A stretch of 42,593 nt of DNA from assembly GCA_005881495.1 (NCBI GenBank), contig VBHI01000316.1, positions 1 to 42,593 on the forward strand, written 5' to 3'. The notes below the pieces were generated by a model, which did no database searches, was not told the origin of the DNA, and worked only from the letters and a program-made list of their open reading frames with translations. Origin of the DNA: Chloroflexota bacterium (GTDB lineage Bacteria; Chloroflexota; Ktedonobacteria; Ktedonobacterales; Ktedonobacteraceae). A program made the position numbers and the translations under genes. Positions 34,914 to 42,593 of the stretch are shown here, one piece after another. The number at the start of each line of letters is the position of its first letter. The first letter of the stretch is position 1.

Positions 34914-34914
34914 T

Positions 34915-36114
34915 ATGATGCAAGTTGATCGAAAAAGCAGATACCAGCAGATGCGAGCCATCCTGAATGAGAAACAGTGGAGACAGTTTCTAGCGCTAGA
35001 AGCGCAGGAACGGGGAAGTATTCTGGAAGTGGCTCAGGATGCAGGAGTCTCCAAGAATACGGTTCGCCGTGGGCTAGAAGAGATTGAGGGGGAAGATCGC
35101 TATGCGCCGGGAGCTCGACAGCGAAAGCAGGGTGGAGGCAGGAAAAAGAAAGAGAGCCAGGACGAAACCTTGATCACCGATCTGGAGGGACTGCTCGAGC
35201 CCAAAGATGACCCGATGAGTCTGATCAAATGGACCACCAAGAGCATGGCGCACTTGAAGCAGGGGCTGCAAGCATTAGGGCATCAAGTGGGCGAGAGTAC
35301 CATCAGGCGAGTCTTACAAACCCTGGGCTATTCGTTGCGGTCAAACAAGAAAAACATCGAAGGGACCTCGCATCCTGGTCGAGATGGGCAATTTGTCCAT
35401 ATCAAAGAGCAGTGCCAGGCATTCGAAGAGCAAGGCAATCCGATCATTTCGGTGGATTGCAAGAAAAAAGAGTTGCTGGGAAATTTTAAGAACAATGGGC
35501 GTGAATGGCAAGCAGGAGGAGAAGACACGGTGGTCAATGTGTATGACTTTCTTTCTTTGGCAGACGGTAAGGCCATCCCGTATGGAGTCTATGATCTGGT
35601 ACATAATCGCGGCGAGGTCCTCGTAGGCATCGACCATGACACCGCAGAGTTTGCTGTGGAGAGCATCCGGCGCTGGTGGCAGCAGTCAGGCAAAGAGCTT
35701 TATCCCGGCAAGAACCACGTGCTCATCACCGCAGATGGGGGCGGCTCCAACGGTGCCAGAAACCGCCTCTGGAAGAAAAAGCTCCAGGAACTGGCCAATG
35801 AAGAACATCTCAGCATCACGGTTGCGCATTATCCACCGGCCACTAGCAAGTGGAACAAGATTGAGCATCGACTCTTTTCCTTCATTTCTATCAACTGGCG
35901 CGCCAAACCCCTTACCTCTTTGGAGGTCGTCCTGGAACTGATTTCTCATACCAGTACCCAACAGGGGTTGACCGTCACGGCACTCAAGGATAGCAACATC
36001 TATCCAACCGGCCTCAAGGTGACTGACGAGGAACTTGCGGCACTCAATCTAGTCCGCGATGCCTTTCATGGAGAGTGGAACTATACCATTCGATCACAAT
36101 CTTCTCTCTCATAA
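34915..36114 (+). CDS. ISAzo13-family transposase
   Basis: The 399-residue protein matches the ISAzo13 (Rhodopirellula-type DDE, PF07592) transposases. It has an N-terminal HTH region (LEVAQDAGVSKNTVRRGLEE), a linker rich in Gly/Lys, and the catalytic core with ISVDCKKKELLGNFKNNG, ITADGGGSNGARNRLW and the glutamate segment YPPATSKWNKIEHRLFSFI. The three carboxylates expected for DDE chemistry can be placed in these blocks. The frame is intact. Two ATGs (34915 and 34918) are adjacent. It lies at the left end of the 7.2-kb insertion and may mobilise it. Confidence 0.9.
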   Translation: MMQVDRKSRYQQMRAILNEKQWRQFLALEAQERGSILEVAQDAGVSKNTVRRGLEEIEGEDRYAPGARQRKQGGGRKKKESQDETLITDLEGLLEPKDDPMSLIKWTTKSMAHLKQGLQALGHQVGESTIRRVLQTLGYSLRSNKKNIEGTSHPGRDGQFVHIKEQCQAFEEQGNPIISVDCKKKELLGNFKNNGREWQAGGEDTVVNVYDFLSLADGKAIPYGVYDLVHNRGEVLVGIDHDTAEFAVESIRRWWQQSGKELYPGKNHVLITADGGGSNGARNRLWKKKLQELANEEHLSITVAHYPPATSKWNKIEHRLFSFISINWRAKPLTSLEVVLELISHTSTQQGLTVTALKDSNIYPTGLKVTDEELAALNLVRDAFHGEWNYTIRSQSSLS

Positions 36115-36183
36115 GCTCACGTTATTTCCGTGAGTCAACTTAGCACCCGATAGTTGGTGGAACCTTATATGACAAATAGTGTG

Positions 36184-36211
36184 TTGCTAAAAGGCAACTT
36201 TATGATATAAT
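36184..36211 (+). promoter_or_regulatory. Promoter for leaderless hydrolase-fold gene
   Basis: TTGCTA (36184-36189), a 16-base spacer and a perfect TATAAT (36206-36211). Transcription would start near 36218, at or next to the GTG start at 36220. Confidence 0.6.
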
Positions 36212-36219
36212 GATATATC

Positions 36220-37257
36220 GTGAATATCCAGAAGTGGCTAGAAAGTTACCAAGCTTTTGATGAACAAGTCATCGAAGCTGTAGTTAGAGCCGCACACGAT
36301 CAAGATCAAAGTAGAATAAGCTTTGGAGCGCTTGCCGATACATACGGAATTGCCGACGAACCAGATATTATTCCGGGGACAGACGAACATAACGCTTTTC
36401 AGATCCTGAGAATAATCCCAAAAGGGAATGATTTCATCGAGACCGAGGCAAGAGTTTATTGGCCAGGTATGGCCACCCCGATTGATCCAAACCTAATAGT
36501 CCGAGGACTACGTCTTGCTGCTGCTGATCCTACCAAACAGCTGATTTTAACTGGGAACCCTTCGTCTCTGAGCAGCCCATTTAACAAACTAGGCGCTACC
36601 GCACGGCATGAGGTTGCAAGAGGTAATTTATCGCCAGCCGTTGAACCAGTGCTTCGCTATCTAGGCAGACTGGGCATAACCGAGGTAGAACACGTCGGCT
36701 ATTCGCTCGGTGCTGACAAGGCAGCCACGGCCAGTGCCAGAGCAAGTGATTTCGATATTTGCGTGCGTAATGGTGTATTTATTGAATCAATTACAGCTGA
36801 ACGTCGCTCTTTACTATCCCTAGCTCTTCGTTTTGCGAAGACAACTTCGACGTTGGAAGCAAATGTGAAGGCTTCGAACAGTGACGTACTCCTAGAGGCT
36901 AGACAGTTATCCAATCATGGGTTTATACGATATGCGCTCGGTTACTTTGATCCTACTAATGTGGCGATAGCTAGGTACCTGACAGGCCAGGGTATTGCTC
37001 AACGAGTATTGGATGCGCTCAGGCTACAACCTGAGTTGCGAGCCGTCATTGCATGGGGAACTGCCAGTGAATTAACACCTCATTATGTCATGCAAAGAGT
37101 CGCAGGCGAGCTAGAACACAGCGAGTTTGGGCAACGAGTAAGTACGCTGGGAATAGAAGGGATGGGCCATAACTCGTGTGAGGACATTAATTTTCACGCA
37201 GCTATCGTACTACAGGGCCTTCGTCAGGCCGAACAGTTAAGAAACAAGGTGTCATGA
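36220..37257 (+). CDS. Alpha/beta-hydrolase-like protein on the insertion
   Basis: The 345-residue protein contains a nucleophile elbow GYSLGADKA near residue 165 and a late GMGHNSCED segment that could supply the catalytic His, so an alpha/beta-hydrolase fold is likely. A strand ending in an early oxyanion position (LILTGNPSSLSSP) also fits. The N-terminal ~90 residues match no family I know. There is no signal peptide. The GTG start at 36220 has no ribosome binding site but lies directly after a strong -10 box, suggesting a leaderless mRNA. It is more AT-rich than the host genes. The substrate is unknown; it is the first cargo gene after the IS. Confidence 0.65.
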   Translation: MNIQKWLESYQAFDEQVIEAVVRAAHDQDQSRISFGALADTYGIADEPDIIPGTDEHNAFQILRIIPKGNDFIETEARVYWPGMATPIDPNLIVRGLRLAAADPTKQLILTGNPSSLSSPFNKLGATARHEVARGNLSPAVEPVLRYLGRLGITEVEHVGYSLGADKAATASARASDFDICVRNGVFIESITAERRSLLSLALRFAKTTSTLEANVKASNSDVLLEARQLSNHGFIRYALGYFDPTNVAIARYLTGQGIAQRVLDALRLQPELRAVIAWGTASELTPHYVMQRVAGELEHSEFGQRVSTLGIEGMGHNSCEDINFHAAIVLQGLRQAEQLRNKVS

Positions 37258-37539
37258 GTATTTAACCCGCGAGTATATACCGTAACACTGAGTATCCTAT
37301 TACTTTTAGCATATAGGGTAAAACTATCCATTTGCTTGGCGAAGCACGAATGTAAATATAAAAATGCAGCCCTACCGACTTTGAGACCCGTCAGACTGCA
37401 TCTTTCTCCGCTATTTCTTAGAGTTATTATGTTCTCCTCTACTTCTTTTTAAATATTCTCATATAACAGCCTGACGCATTATCATTATGTGGTTCATGTT
37501 AACACTTCAAGCTCCTGACTCATTACACATTAAGAGGTA
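37258..37539. other. AT-rich gap between convergent cargo genes
   Basis: No gene is seen. ATGCAG near 37363 and CTGCAT near 37395 could pair across a long loop followed by a T-rich stretch, a weak terminator candidate. Confidence 0.3.
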
Positions 37540-40233
37540 CTACTTGGCTATTTCTTGAGTTATCTCGTCTTCTTTTAATCCCATATCGGTATACCACTGG
37601 ATTGCTTTTGAAATCATTGAGCACCCTTCTTCCTGATTCTTATCCCGTTTGAGGAGAAGATACCCTAATCGTAAATGCGATTTTGCAACGAGTGGCGCAC
37701 TTTGAATCGCTTCGCTTAATTCCAAACTCTTCCGATGAAAACCTTCAGCTTGATCCAAGTCCCCATCAAGTTCAGCCAGTTTCCCAAGATAATAGTGAGC
37801 CTCTGCTACGATTGCTTGGTCTTGCACCTCTTGAGCAGCCTCTAGTGCCTTTTGATAATAGCGGCTAGCTTCTTCTTTTTGTTCGTTTGCTAAAGAAAGA
37901 TGACCATAGTACAAGAGGTGCCCAGCGTAATGTCTCCGATGTTGTAATTCTTGAGTTATCTGCATACTTTGTTTGCGATAATCTTTGGCTATGTCGACGT
38001 TGCCCAGGAACAAAGACGTCTCACATAACTGGCTGAGCACAGTACCCCTGGAGAGCAGAATAGTCTCACGCCATCTGGCAGGAGCCATACCCTCTTTAAC
38101 CTTCTCCTGAAACTCGTCGACGATATCCAGGCACTTTTGGTAGTTGCTCGCAGCCTCTTCATATTTTTTCTGAATAAGAGCTATATTTCCTAATGAAAAA
38201 AAATCGACACCCTCACCACGTCGGTTATTTACTGCACGATCACGATCAATCTCAATTGCCCGCTCGAAATGGTCCTTCAGTATCTCCATTTGGCTCCACT
38301 TTTGTGCAATGCGGCAAAAAGTGATAAAATCTAACGCCCATTCATCCTGATACTGCTCTTCCTTGCGTATGGCAAGACTTTCTCCAAATTTAACCCTGGC
38401 ATCATTTATTTTCCCCTGCTGGAGAGCAACGACACCCAAATTAAAGAGTGCTATCCCTTCACTGAGTCGATCTGACGTTTCACCACGGGCAATCTCAAGA
38501 ATTGTCTCGAAGACTTCCTTCGTTTCATTAAGGCGATTGGCTACGAGCAGAGTAGACCCATAGTTACAAGCTACCTCCATCATGCTCTGAAGGCTTTTCG
38601 AATCTTTTGTTTCCTTGTACGTTGCAGTTGCGGTTAAGAAACCCTTGTGGAGATGTTCCATGCTTTCCGCTACACGCCAATGGTCCCGCCAAAAGTATTG
38701 CATGCCGGAGGCGATGGCTAAATAAAGTTCATTCTGCTCGTGGTCACGTGCCCATGTGAGCGCCTGGTTAATGTTAGCTTCGTCAAAGCTTTGGACTTCG
38801 CGTGTCTTCACATACTCTGCGAAGAAATGAGCGAGTCGTTCATTGGCTGCCTGTTCTTCGCCTTGTTTCTTGCTAAGCTTCCAAAGAGCAAAGTCACGAA
38901 TGGTTTGGTGCAGTGTATAACGATCACCTCCTACATCTTCCACAAGTCCTGCATCGACAAGGTGGTCACGAAATGTCTTACCTGACGTTGCAGCAACTGC
39001 TGATGCAGCATCTTCAGAGAAGGTATTGGGCTTCGGGGGAAAAATAGAAAGTGCCCTTAGCATCTGCTGTGAGTTCACATCTAACGCCTCATACCTGACT
39101 CCTATTACAGTTTCGAGTGAAATGGCGCTTCCCTTAAGGCTGGGAAATTCTTTCAGATCAGACGAGAGCCTCTCAAGTTGTAATCTTTCTTCATAATCCT
39201 GAAGCAGTGTAAGGGCATCTTGTATGCGGCGGGGCTGGTTGCGATTTGCTTCGCTTTCAAGATGCATCCCCATCAACCAGATTGCAAGCGGAAGACCACC
39301 AACCACTTCAATCAGGGTATTTGCTTCTTCTTTCTCGGCTGGGACTATATTTGGTGCCAGATGCAGAAGTAATTCCAATCCCTGTTCTGCCGTGAGTTCA
39401 GGGATTTCAAAAGAGTGGTTTTCTGAGATCTTATCAGCAAGAGACTGGGAAATTGTCGTAATCAAGTATCTACAGGAAGGATTGTAATTGCCAAGCTGAA
39501 AAAAAAATGCTACATGGTTTATGTTACATACATCATCAAGGACCAGGAGCACTGGTTGACTACCTATCACCATCTGCATGGTCTCTGCTTCGATGTCTTG
39601 TATATGGAGCAAATTACGCCAGCGACGCTGTATACTTTCTATATCTGGATTGGTTCCTAGCCCTGCCCAGAGAATACCGCCGTGGAAATACTGCTGCACT
39701 CTGGGGTCATTTGCAATGGCCATTGCAATTGCTGTTTTTCCAACACCTGGCTTACCATAGAGGGCTATTGACCTTGTTATTTTGCTGCCGCACAACTGAT
39801 CTTTGAGCTTTTTGAACAGATCATCGCGACCGCAAAAGTGATCGAAAAGGCGAGGAATGCCGGTGTCATTGACCGATATCCGGCTATCGTTAACACTGGT
39901 ATCCTCTTCAAGCAGGTTCAATGGAAGAGCATTCCAGTCTGCAGGGCTGAAATCAGGAACATTCATGAGGGTGAGCAATTCCTTTGCCTGACTCTTTGTC
40001 GTGATACCATAGCGCTTAGCCAATGCTATAACAATATTCTTCACTAGTATTGAGGATATAGGTGATTTCCCATTCAGTTTCCTGTTCAATTCCGCGCGAT
40101 TAAGTCCACAAGCATCAGCCAGCTCTGCTTGGGTCATTCCTCGTCTTTCATCAACGTTTCTTTCCTTGGATTCGATTCTTGCCTGGAATAAGTAGAAATC
40201 GACTTGTTCTCGAAATAATTTCAAATTAGCCAT
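37540..40233 (-). CDS. HTH / NB-ARC / TPR STAND protein
   Basis: The 897-residue protein starts with a Cro/C1-type HTH (about 33-76: MTQAELADACGLNRAELNRK). An NB-ARC NTPase follows (about 130-460): Walker A GKPGVGKT at 160-167, Walker B LLVLDD at 229-234, and GLPLA near 310. A winged-helix region comes next, and then at least six TPR-like repeats from about 590 to 880. STAND proteins bind a trigger with their repeats, exchange nucleotide and oligomerise. The HTH points to transcription control, though related NTPases also act in phage defence. AGGA 6 bases upstream supports the ATG. It sits on the insertion, opposite in direction to its neighbours, with its own promoter region at 40234-40578. 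Confidence 0.9.
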   Translation of the reverse strand: MANLKLFREQVDFYLFQARIESKERNVDERRGMTQAELADACGLNRAELNRKLNGKSPISSILVKNIVIALAKRYGITTKSQAKELLTLMNVPDFSPADWNALPLNLLEEDTSVNDSRISVNDTGIPRLFDHFCGRDDLFKKLKDQLCGSKITRSIALYGKPGVGKTAIAMAIANDPRVQQYFHGGILWAGLGTNPDIESIQRRWRNLLHIQDIEAETMQMVIGSQPVLLVLDDVCNINHVAFFFQLGNYNPSCRYLITTISQSLADKISENHSFEIPELTAEQGLELLLHLAPNIVPAEKEEANTLIEVVGGLPLAIWLMGMHLESEANRNQPRRIQDALTLLQDYEERLQLERLSSDLKEFPSLKGSAISLETVIGVRYEALDVNSQQMLRALSIFPPKPNTFSEDAASAVAATSGKTFRDHLVDAGLVEDVGGDRYTLHQTIRDFALWKLSKKQGEEQAANERLAHFFAEYVKTREVQSFDEANINQALTWARDHEQNELYLAIASGMQYFWRDHWRVAESMEHLHKGFLTATATYKETKDSKSLQSMMEVACNYGSTLLVANRLNETKEVFETILEIARGETSDRLSEGIALFNLGVVALQQGKINDARVKFGESLAIRKEEQYQDEWALDFITFCRIAQKWSQMEILKDHFERAIEIDRDRAVNNRRGEGVDFFSLGNIALIQKKYEEAASNYQKCLDIVDEFQEKVKEGMAPARWRETILLSRGTVLSQLCETSLFLGNVDIAKDYRKQSMQITQELQHRRHYAGHLLYYGHLSLANEQKEEASRYYQKALEAAQEVQDQAIVAEAHYYLGKLAELDGDLDQAEGFHRKSLELSEAIQSAPLVAKSHLRLGYLLLKRDKNQEEGCSMISKAIQWYTDMGLKEDEITQEIAK

Positions 40234-40578
40234 AGAAGTTCCTCACAAAAGCGCACAACGCCGCACCAGTTCTCACACCCTTGATCGGTACAATTACCAG
40301 TAACAAGGTATCGGGAGGTACATAATAATATAGCACATTAGCTCAAGCAAGAAGTCGTTCGCAAATCTTTCCAAATTAGAGGATGGGAAGAGCAATATGA
40401 GGCTAAAAGCCTAAACCACTACGCTTTTATGTAGCCTATTCACTAACATTCTCCCGTTATCCTCGTAGGACTTTTTTCTGGGAATCTCTTCTCCATCCCA
40501 TTCTGACTTTTTCCGAAAGTTCAGGAGGAAGAGGAACAAAAGGCATATAAAAACACATCGAAAAGAAAGAGGTGAAAC
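40234..40578. promoter_or_regulatory. Divergent promoter region
   Basis: This 345-base gap lies between the divergently read STAND gene and secreted-protein gene. AGGCTA-AAAGC and GCTTTT-ATGTAGCCT near 40400-40438 can pair. No clear -35/-10 pair was fixed for either direction. Confidence 0.3.
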
Positions 40579-41763
40579 ATGGCAGCTAATTTGTTGGCAC
40601 CTAAGCGGCATCGCACCGCAGCGTCCGTTATCGTGACGCTCACAATAGTGTTGCTGGCTGTGGTCAGTGTCAACGCTTCATCAGCCCCGTCAGCTTCGGC
40701 TGCATCCATCGTTCGTCAAGTTGTCAACGCCGCTGGGGGCATCTACTGGCGGTCGGCCCCTGATTGGAACACGCCGACCCCTATACCTCAGCACGGCGTC
40801 TACAACGGTGATCAGATTGAGCTTGAATGCTACGTCCGTGGGGGTACTGTGCCACCATACTTCAACAACCCGTTGTGGTACAGGGCCAAAGTTGTCGTGG
40901 GTTATGGCATCGGAGAAGGCCTTGTTAACGATCACTTCGTTGACACTGGCAATAATCAGCCGAATGTCGTTGTCTCTGGCGTTCCCGCTTGTAGCAGCGT
41001 TACGACGGCATCAGCACCAATCCCCCATACTAATATCAACGGTGTTGACGTCGGCTACCCACAGAACCAACCGCACTTTTGGGGCAACTGCAACGTACAG
41101 GACTTCAAAGGTGGACCATATGATTGGGTTATCGTCTCTTACACCTATGGAACTCACATCGTCCGCAACGGCATGTTGTGGGGCTGGTTCGACCAAGGCG
41201 GCGCTCCTGGTTCGCTTGGCTGTCCGCTCAACGATGAACACGACGCTGGCGTAGGTGTGACAGGGGTTGTACGCCAGGATTTCCTAGGCGGAAGCCTGCT
41301 ATGGGCACCTGGTATGGATCACGCAGTGAAGATCGATTTCCGCCATTGGGGAGCGATTCGCTGGGCATTGGCTTGTATGACTCCAGGTAAATGTGTGTAC
41401 AGCTCTGGCAACGTTATCGCTGTTGACTATGCTCACTACTGCTTGGCATTCGTCTACAATGCCTACCACTACGGGCAGCAGGTGGCCCTGCATGGTGGCC
41501 CTACCGGCGACTCGGCAGCTGCCTACCAATGGTGGTATGGTGACAACGACAGCAGCACGCACCCAAACGACACCAACGCGCCTTTCGGCTCTTTTGTAGT
41601 CTGGAACAAGTTGGAATCCAGCGACGGAAGTGGTCATATCGCTCTCGGCCTTGGTCGCGGCTATATGCTAACGACATTGTACGACAATTCTACCCTCGTA
41701 CACATCGAGCGCATAGCTCCGCACAATGACCCCAATTACTTTGGCTGGGAATGGCCAAAGTAA
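40579..41763 (+). CDS. Secreted LGFP-repeat / cysteine-peptidase-like protein
   Basis: The 394-residue protein has a signal peptide (about 1-41, cut after ASAA). An SH3-like segment follows (about 45-135, with GGIYWRSAPDW). An LGFP-type repeat lies at about 205-250 (QGGAPGSLGCPLNDEHDAG, then QDFLGGSLLWAPG). The C-terminal domain is similar to NlpC/P60 or CHAP enzymes: HYCLAFVYNAY with a candidate nucleophile Cys, and GSGHIALGLGRGY with a candidate His. Such proteins bind and cut peptidoglycan. AGAGGTG 6 bases before the ATG supports the start. It is the last cargo gene before the right end of the insertion. An effector role against neighbouring cells is possible, but so is wall remodelling. 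Confidence 0.78.
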   Translation: MAANLLAPKRHRTAASVIVTLTIVLLAVVSVNASSAPSASAASIVRQVVNAAGGIYWRSAPDWNTPTPIPQHGVYNGDQIELECYVRGGTVPPYFNNPLWYRAKVVVGYGIGEGLVNDHFVDTGNNQPNVVVSGVPACSSVTTASAPIPHTNINGVDVGYPQNQPHFWGNCNVQDFKGGPYDWVIVSYTYGTHIVRNGMLWGWFDQGGAPGSLGCPLNDEHDAGVGVTGVVRQDFLGGSLLWAPGMDHAVKIDFRHWGAIRWALACMTPGKCVYSSGNVIAVDYAHYCLAFVYNAYHYGQQVALHGGPTGDSAAAYQWWYGDNDSSTHPNDTNAPFGSFVVWNKLESSDGSGHIALGLGRGYMLTTLYDNSTLVHIERIAPHNDPNYFGWEWPK

Positions 41764-41975
41764 CATAACTCTCTCGTATGAAAAGGTCCGGGACGGCTCG
41801 CCATGTGCATGCATCACAAGTGTATATGGCGAGCCGTTGTGCTCACTACTTGGGCCATCCGTTCAAAAATTCAGGATTTTCGGCACAATGATTTTTCTCT
41901 CCGATCAAACTCCTTTTTGAGAGGTAATGCTGGTTAATTGTCACCTCAATGGCGTAAGTTGCATGTTTCCCTTGA

Positions 41976-42103
41976 ATGGACAACTTAATTCCGTAACTCA
42001 GAAAGTTTTCGGGAGACACTATGGGCCTAAAGAAGAGTTTAATGGCTTGAATATGAAAGTGGGACTATCAACTTCGAGGCACAACTTAATTCCACAGGGG
42101 GGA
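41976..42103. mobile_element. Transposase-less ISAzo13-like end sequences
   Basis: GGACAACTTAATTCCG (around 41977-41992) and GGCACAACTTAATTCCACAG (around 42078-42097) are direct-orientation relatives of the IS terminal repeat. The second forms the right border of the 7.2-kb insertion. No transposase reading frame is present between them, so this is either an end with repeated binding sites or an IS remnant. Confidence 0.5.
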
Positions 42104-42593
42104 CTAAGAGCGCCTCCGCCTGCTGCTCCTCGCCACTGAGCGAGGCGGTGTGCAGGGTCCCCAGGAGTTCCGGCACGATCAAGCCCGCCAGGTAATCGTG
42201 CGTGCTGCTCTGCATGCGCTCCATGTCCTGCATAGTCAGCTGCCGGAGGCTTTTGAGTTCAGCGTAGATCTCGTCGGCCCGGTAGCCATTATCGAAGAGG
42301 TCCCAGGTCGTGCCGAGATAGTAGGGGTAGTTATTGCCCACCGGTCGCTGGTTGGCGCTGAAGACCAGGTGGTCGGGCGGGTCGTAGACCTGTGGCACCG
42401 CAGCATACGGGATGAGGCCTCCAATGTCCGCCTCACCTGTACCCGGCAGGGGCAGCCAGGGCGCGCCAGCTTTGACGACCGGATAGTAGCCCGCCGCGAT
42501 CATGCCGATATGGCCCTGGTCGTCGGCATAGACAAAGTTCTGCGTGGGGGCGGTCCACAGGCGCAGCGCTGAGTGGAACTGGCTGAAGTTCGT
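42104..42593 (-). pseudogene. Penicillin acylase, middle part of split gene (runs off window)
   Basis: The frame enters from the window edge and encodes beta-chain sequence typical of penicillin amidases: FHSALRLWTAPTQNFVYAD, then GHIGMIAAGYYPVV, LPLPGTGEADIGGLIPY and LVFSANQRPVGNNYPYYLG. It ends at GEEQQAEAL where the CTAAG repeat and the insertion begin. Beyond that the ORF reads 15 residues of insertion sequence or more. The start and catalytic Ser lie outside the window. Confidence 0.85.

Larger units (their letters stand above)
34864..36135 (+). mobile_element. ISAzo13-family insertion sequence
   Basis: The 14-base terminal inverted repeats ACTCACGGAAATAA (34864-34877) and TTATTTCCGTGAGT (36122-36135) bound a 1,272-bp unit with a single transposase gene, the normal size for this IS family. 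No separate target duplication was recognised at the inner (36135) end. Confidence 0.7.
34861..42103. mobile_element. 7,243-bp insertion with 5-bp target duplication
   Basis: CTAAG occurs at 34856-34860 and again at 42104-42108, exactly bordering the segment. Joining the flanks with one CTAAG gives the continuous minus-strand codons for EALLESWNGNMD, a typical penicillin-acylase sequence in frame. The left border reads GGAACTCACGGAAATAAG. The right border, read inward on the other strand, is TCCCCCCTGTGGAATTAAG, so both share GGAA(A/T)TAAGTTG. The segment carries an ISAzo13-type transposase gene and three cargo genes. Confidence 0.8.

Noticed and set aside
42150..42572. Plus-strand 140-codon ORF at the window end
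   Set aside because: Antisense to clear penicillin-acylase coding sequence.

Overview
The window looks like chromosomal DNA from a filamentous, spore-forming member of the class Ktedonobacteria (Chloroflexota). This is inferred from gene style, not from a marker gene. The clues are paired zinc-ribbon / Ser-Thr kinase / WD40 proteins, an HTH/NB-ARC/TPR regulator, a 52-residue-repeat propeller protein, many intergenic palindromes, and short proteins of a type I associate with this class. Most genes have clear GGAGG-type ribosome binding sites, and these often move the start downstream of the longest possible ORF.

Layout. 1-2.2 kb: the C-terminal part of a helical-repeat protein, then a degraded stretch with a frameshifted membrane-protein remnant. 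2.3-6.5 kb: two tandem paralogous receptor-less kinases ending in seven-bladed WD40 propellers. 6.64-7.06 kb: a hairpin-dense non-coding element directly in front of an acyl-CoA dehydrogenase gene. 8.3-15 kb: an alpha/beta-hydrolase-fold protein with an altered catalytic triad, ornithine carbamoyltransferase, pseudouridine-5'-phosphate glycosidase, a six-TM protein of unknown function and an M16 peptidase. 15-18.5 kb (minus strand): a membrane-anchored hypothetical, a cardiolipin-synthase-like PLD enzyme, a secreted protein and a small lipoprotein. 18.6-21.7 kb: a TetR/membrane-protein operon with a palindromic operator, a small excisionase-like HTH protein, a truncated TMEM175-type gene and a ClC transporter. 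21.8-22.8 kb is decayed DNA. 22.8-28 kb: a SNase-like protein, tRNA-Thr, an MFS transporter with an in-frame TGA near its start, a two-TM ion channel and an amidase. 28.3-34 kb: an MprF-type aminoacyl-phosphatidylglycerol synthase homologue, the propeller repeat protein, a small hypothetical, and a protealysin-like M4 metalloprotease with its emfourin-like inhibitor.

The most striking feature is at 34-42.6 kb. A penicillin-acylase gene on the minus strand is cut in two by a 7,243-bp insertion (34861-42103) flanked by a perfect 5-bp direct repeat, CTAAG. Removing the insertion and one repeat copy restores the reading frame. The insertion starts with an ISAzo13-type transposase gene and ends with related, transposase-less terminal sequences. 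Its cargo is an apparently leaderless hydrolase-fold gene, a large HTH/NB-ARC/TPR STAND protein and a secreted LGFP / cysteine-peptidase-like protein. It reads as a transposon carrying a candidate signalling or defence cargo.

Functional assignments come from reading motifs by eye. No database search, structure prediction or RNA folding was run.
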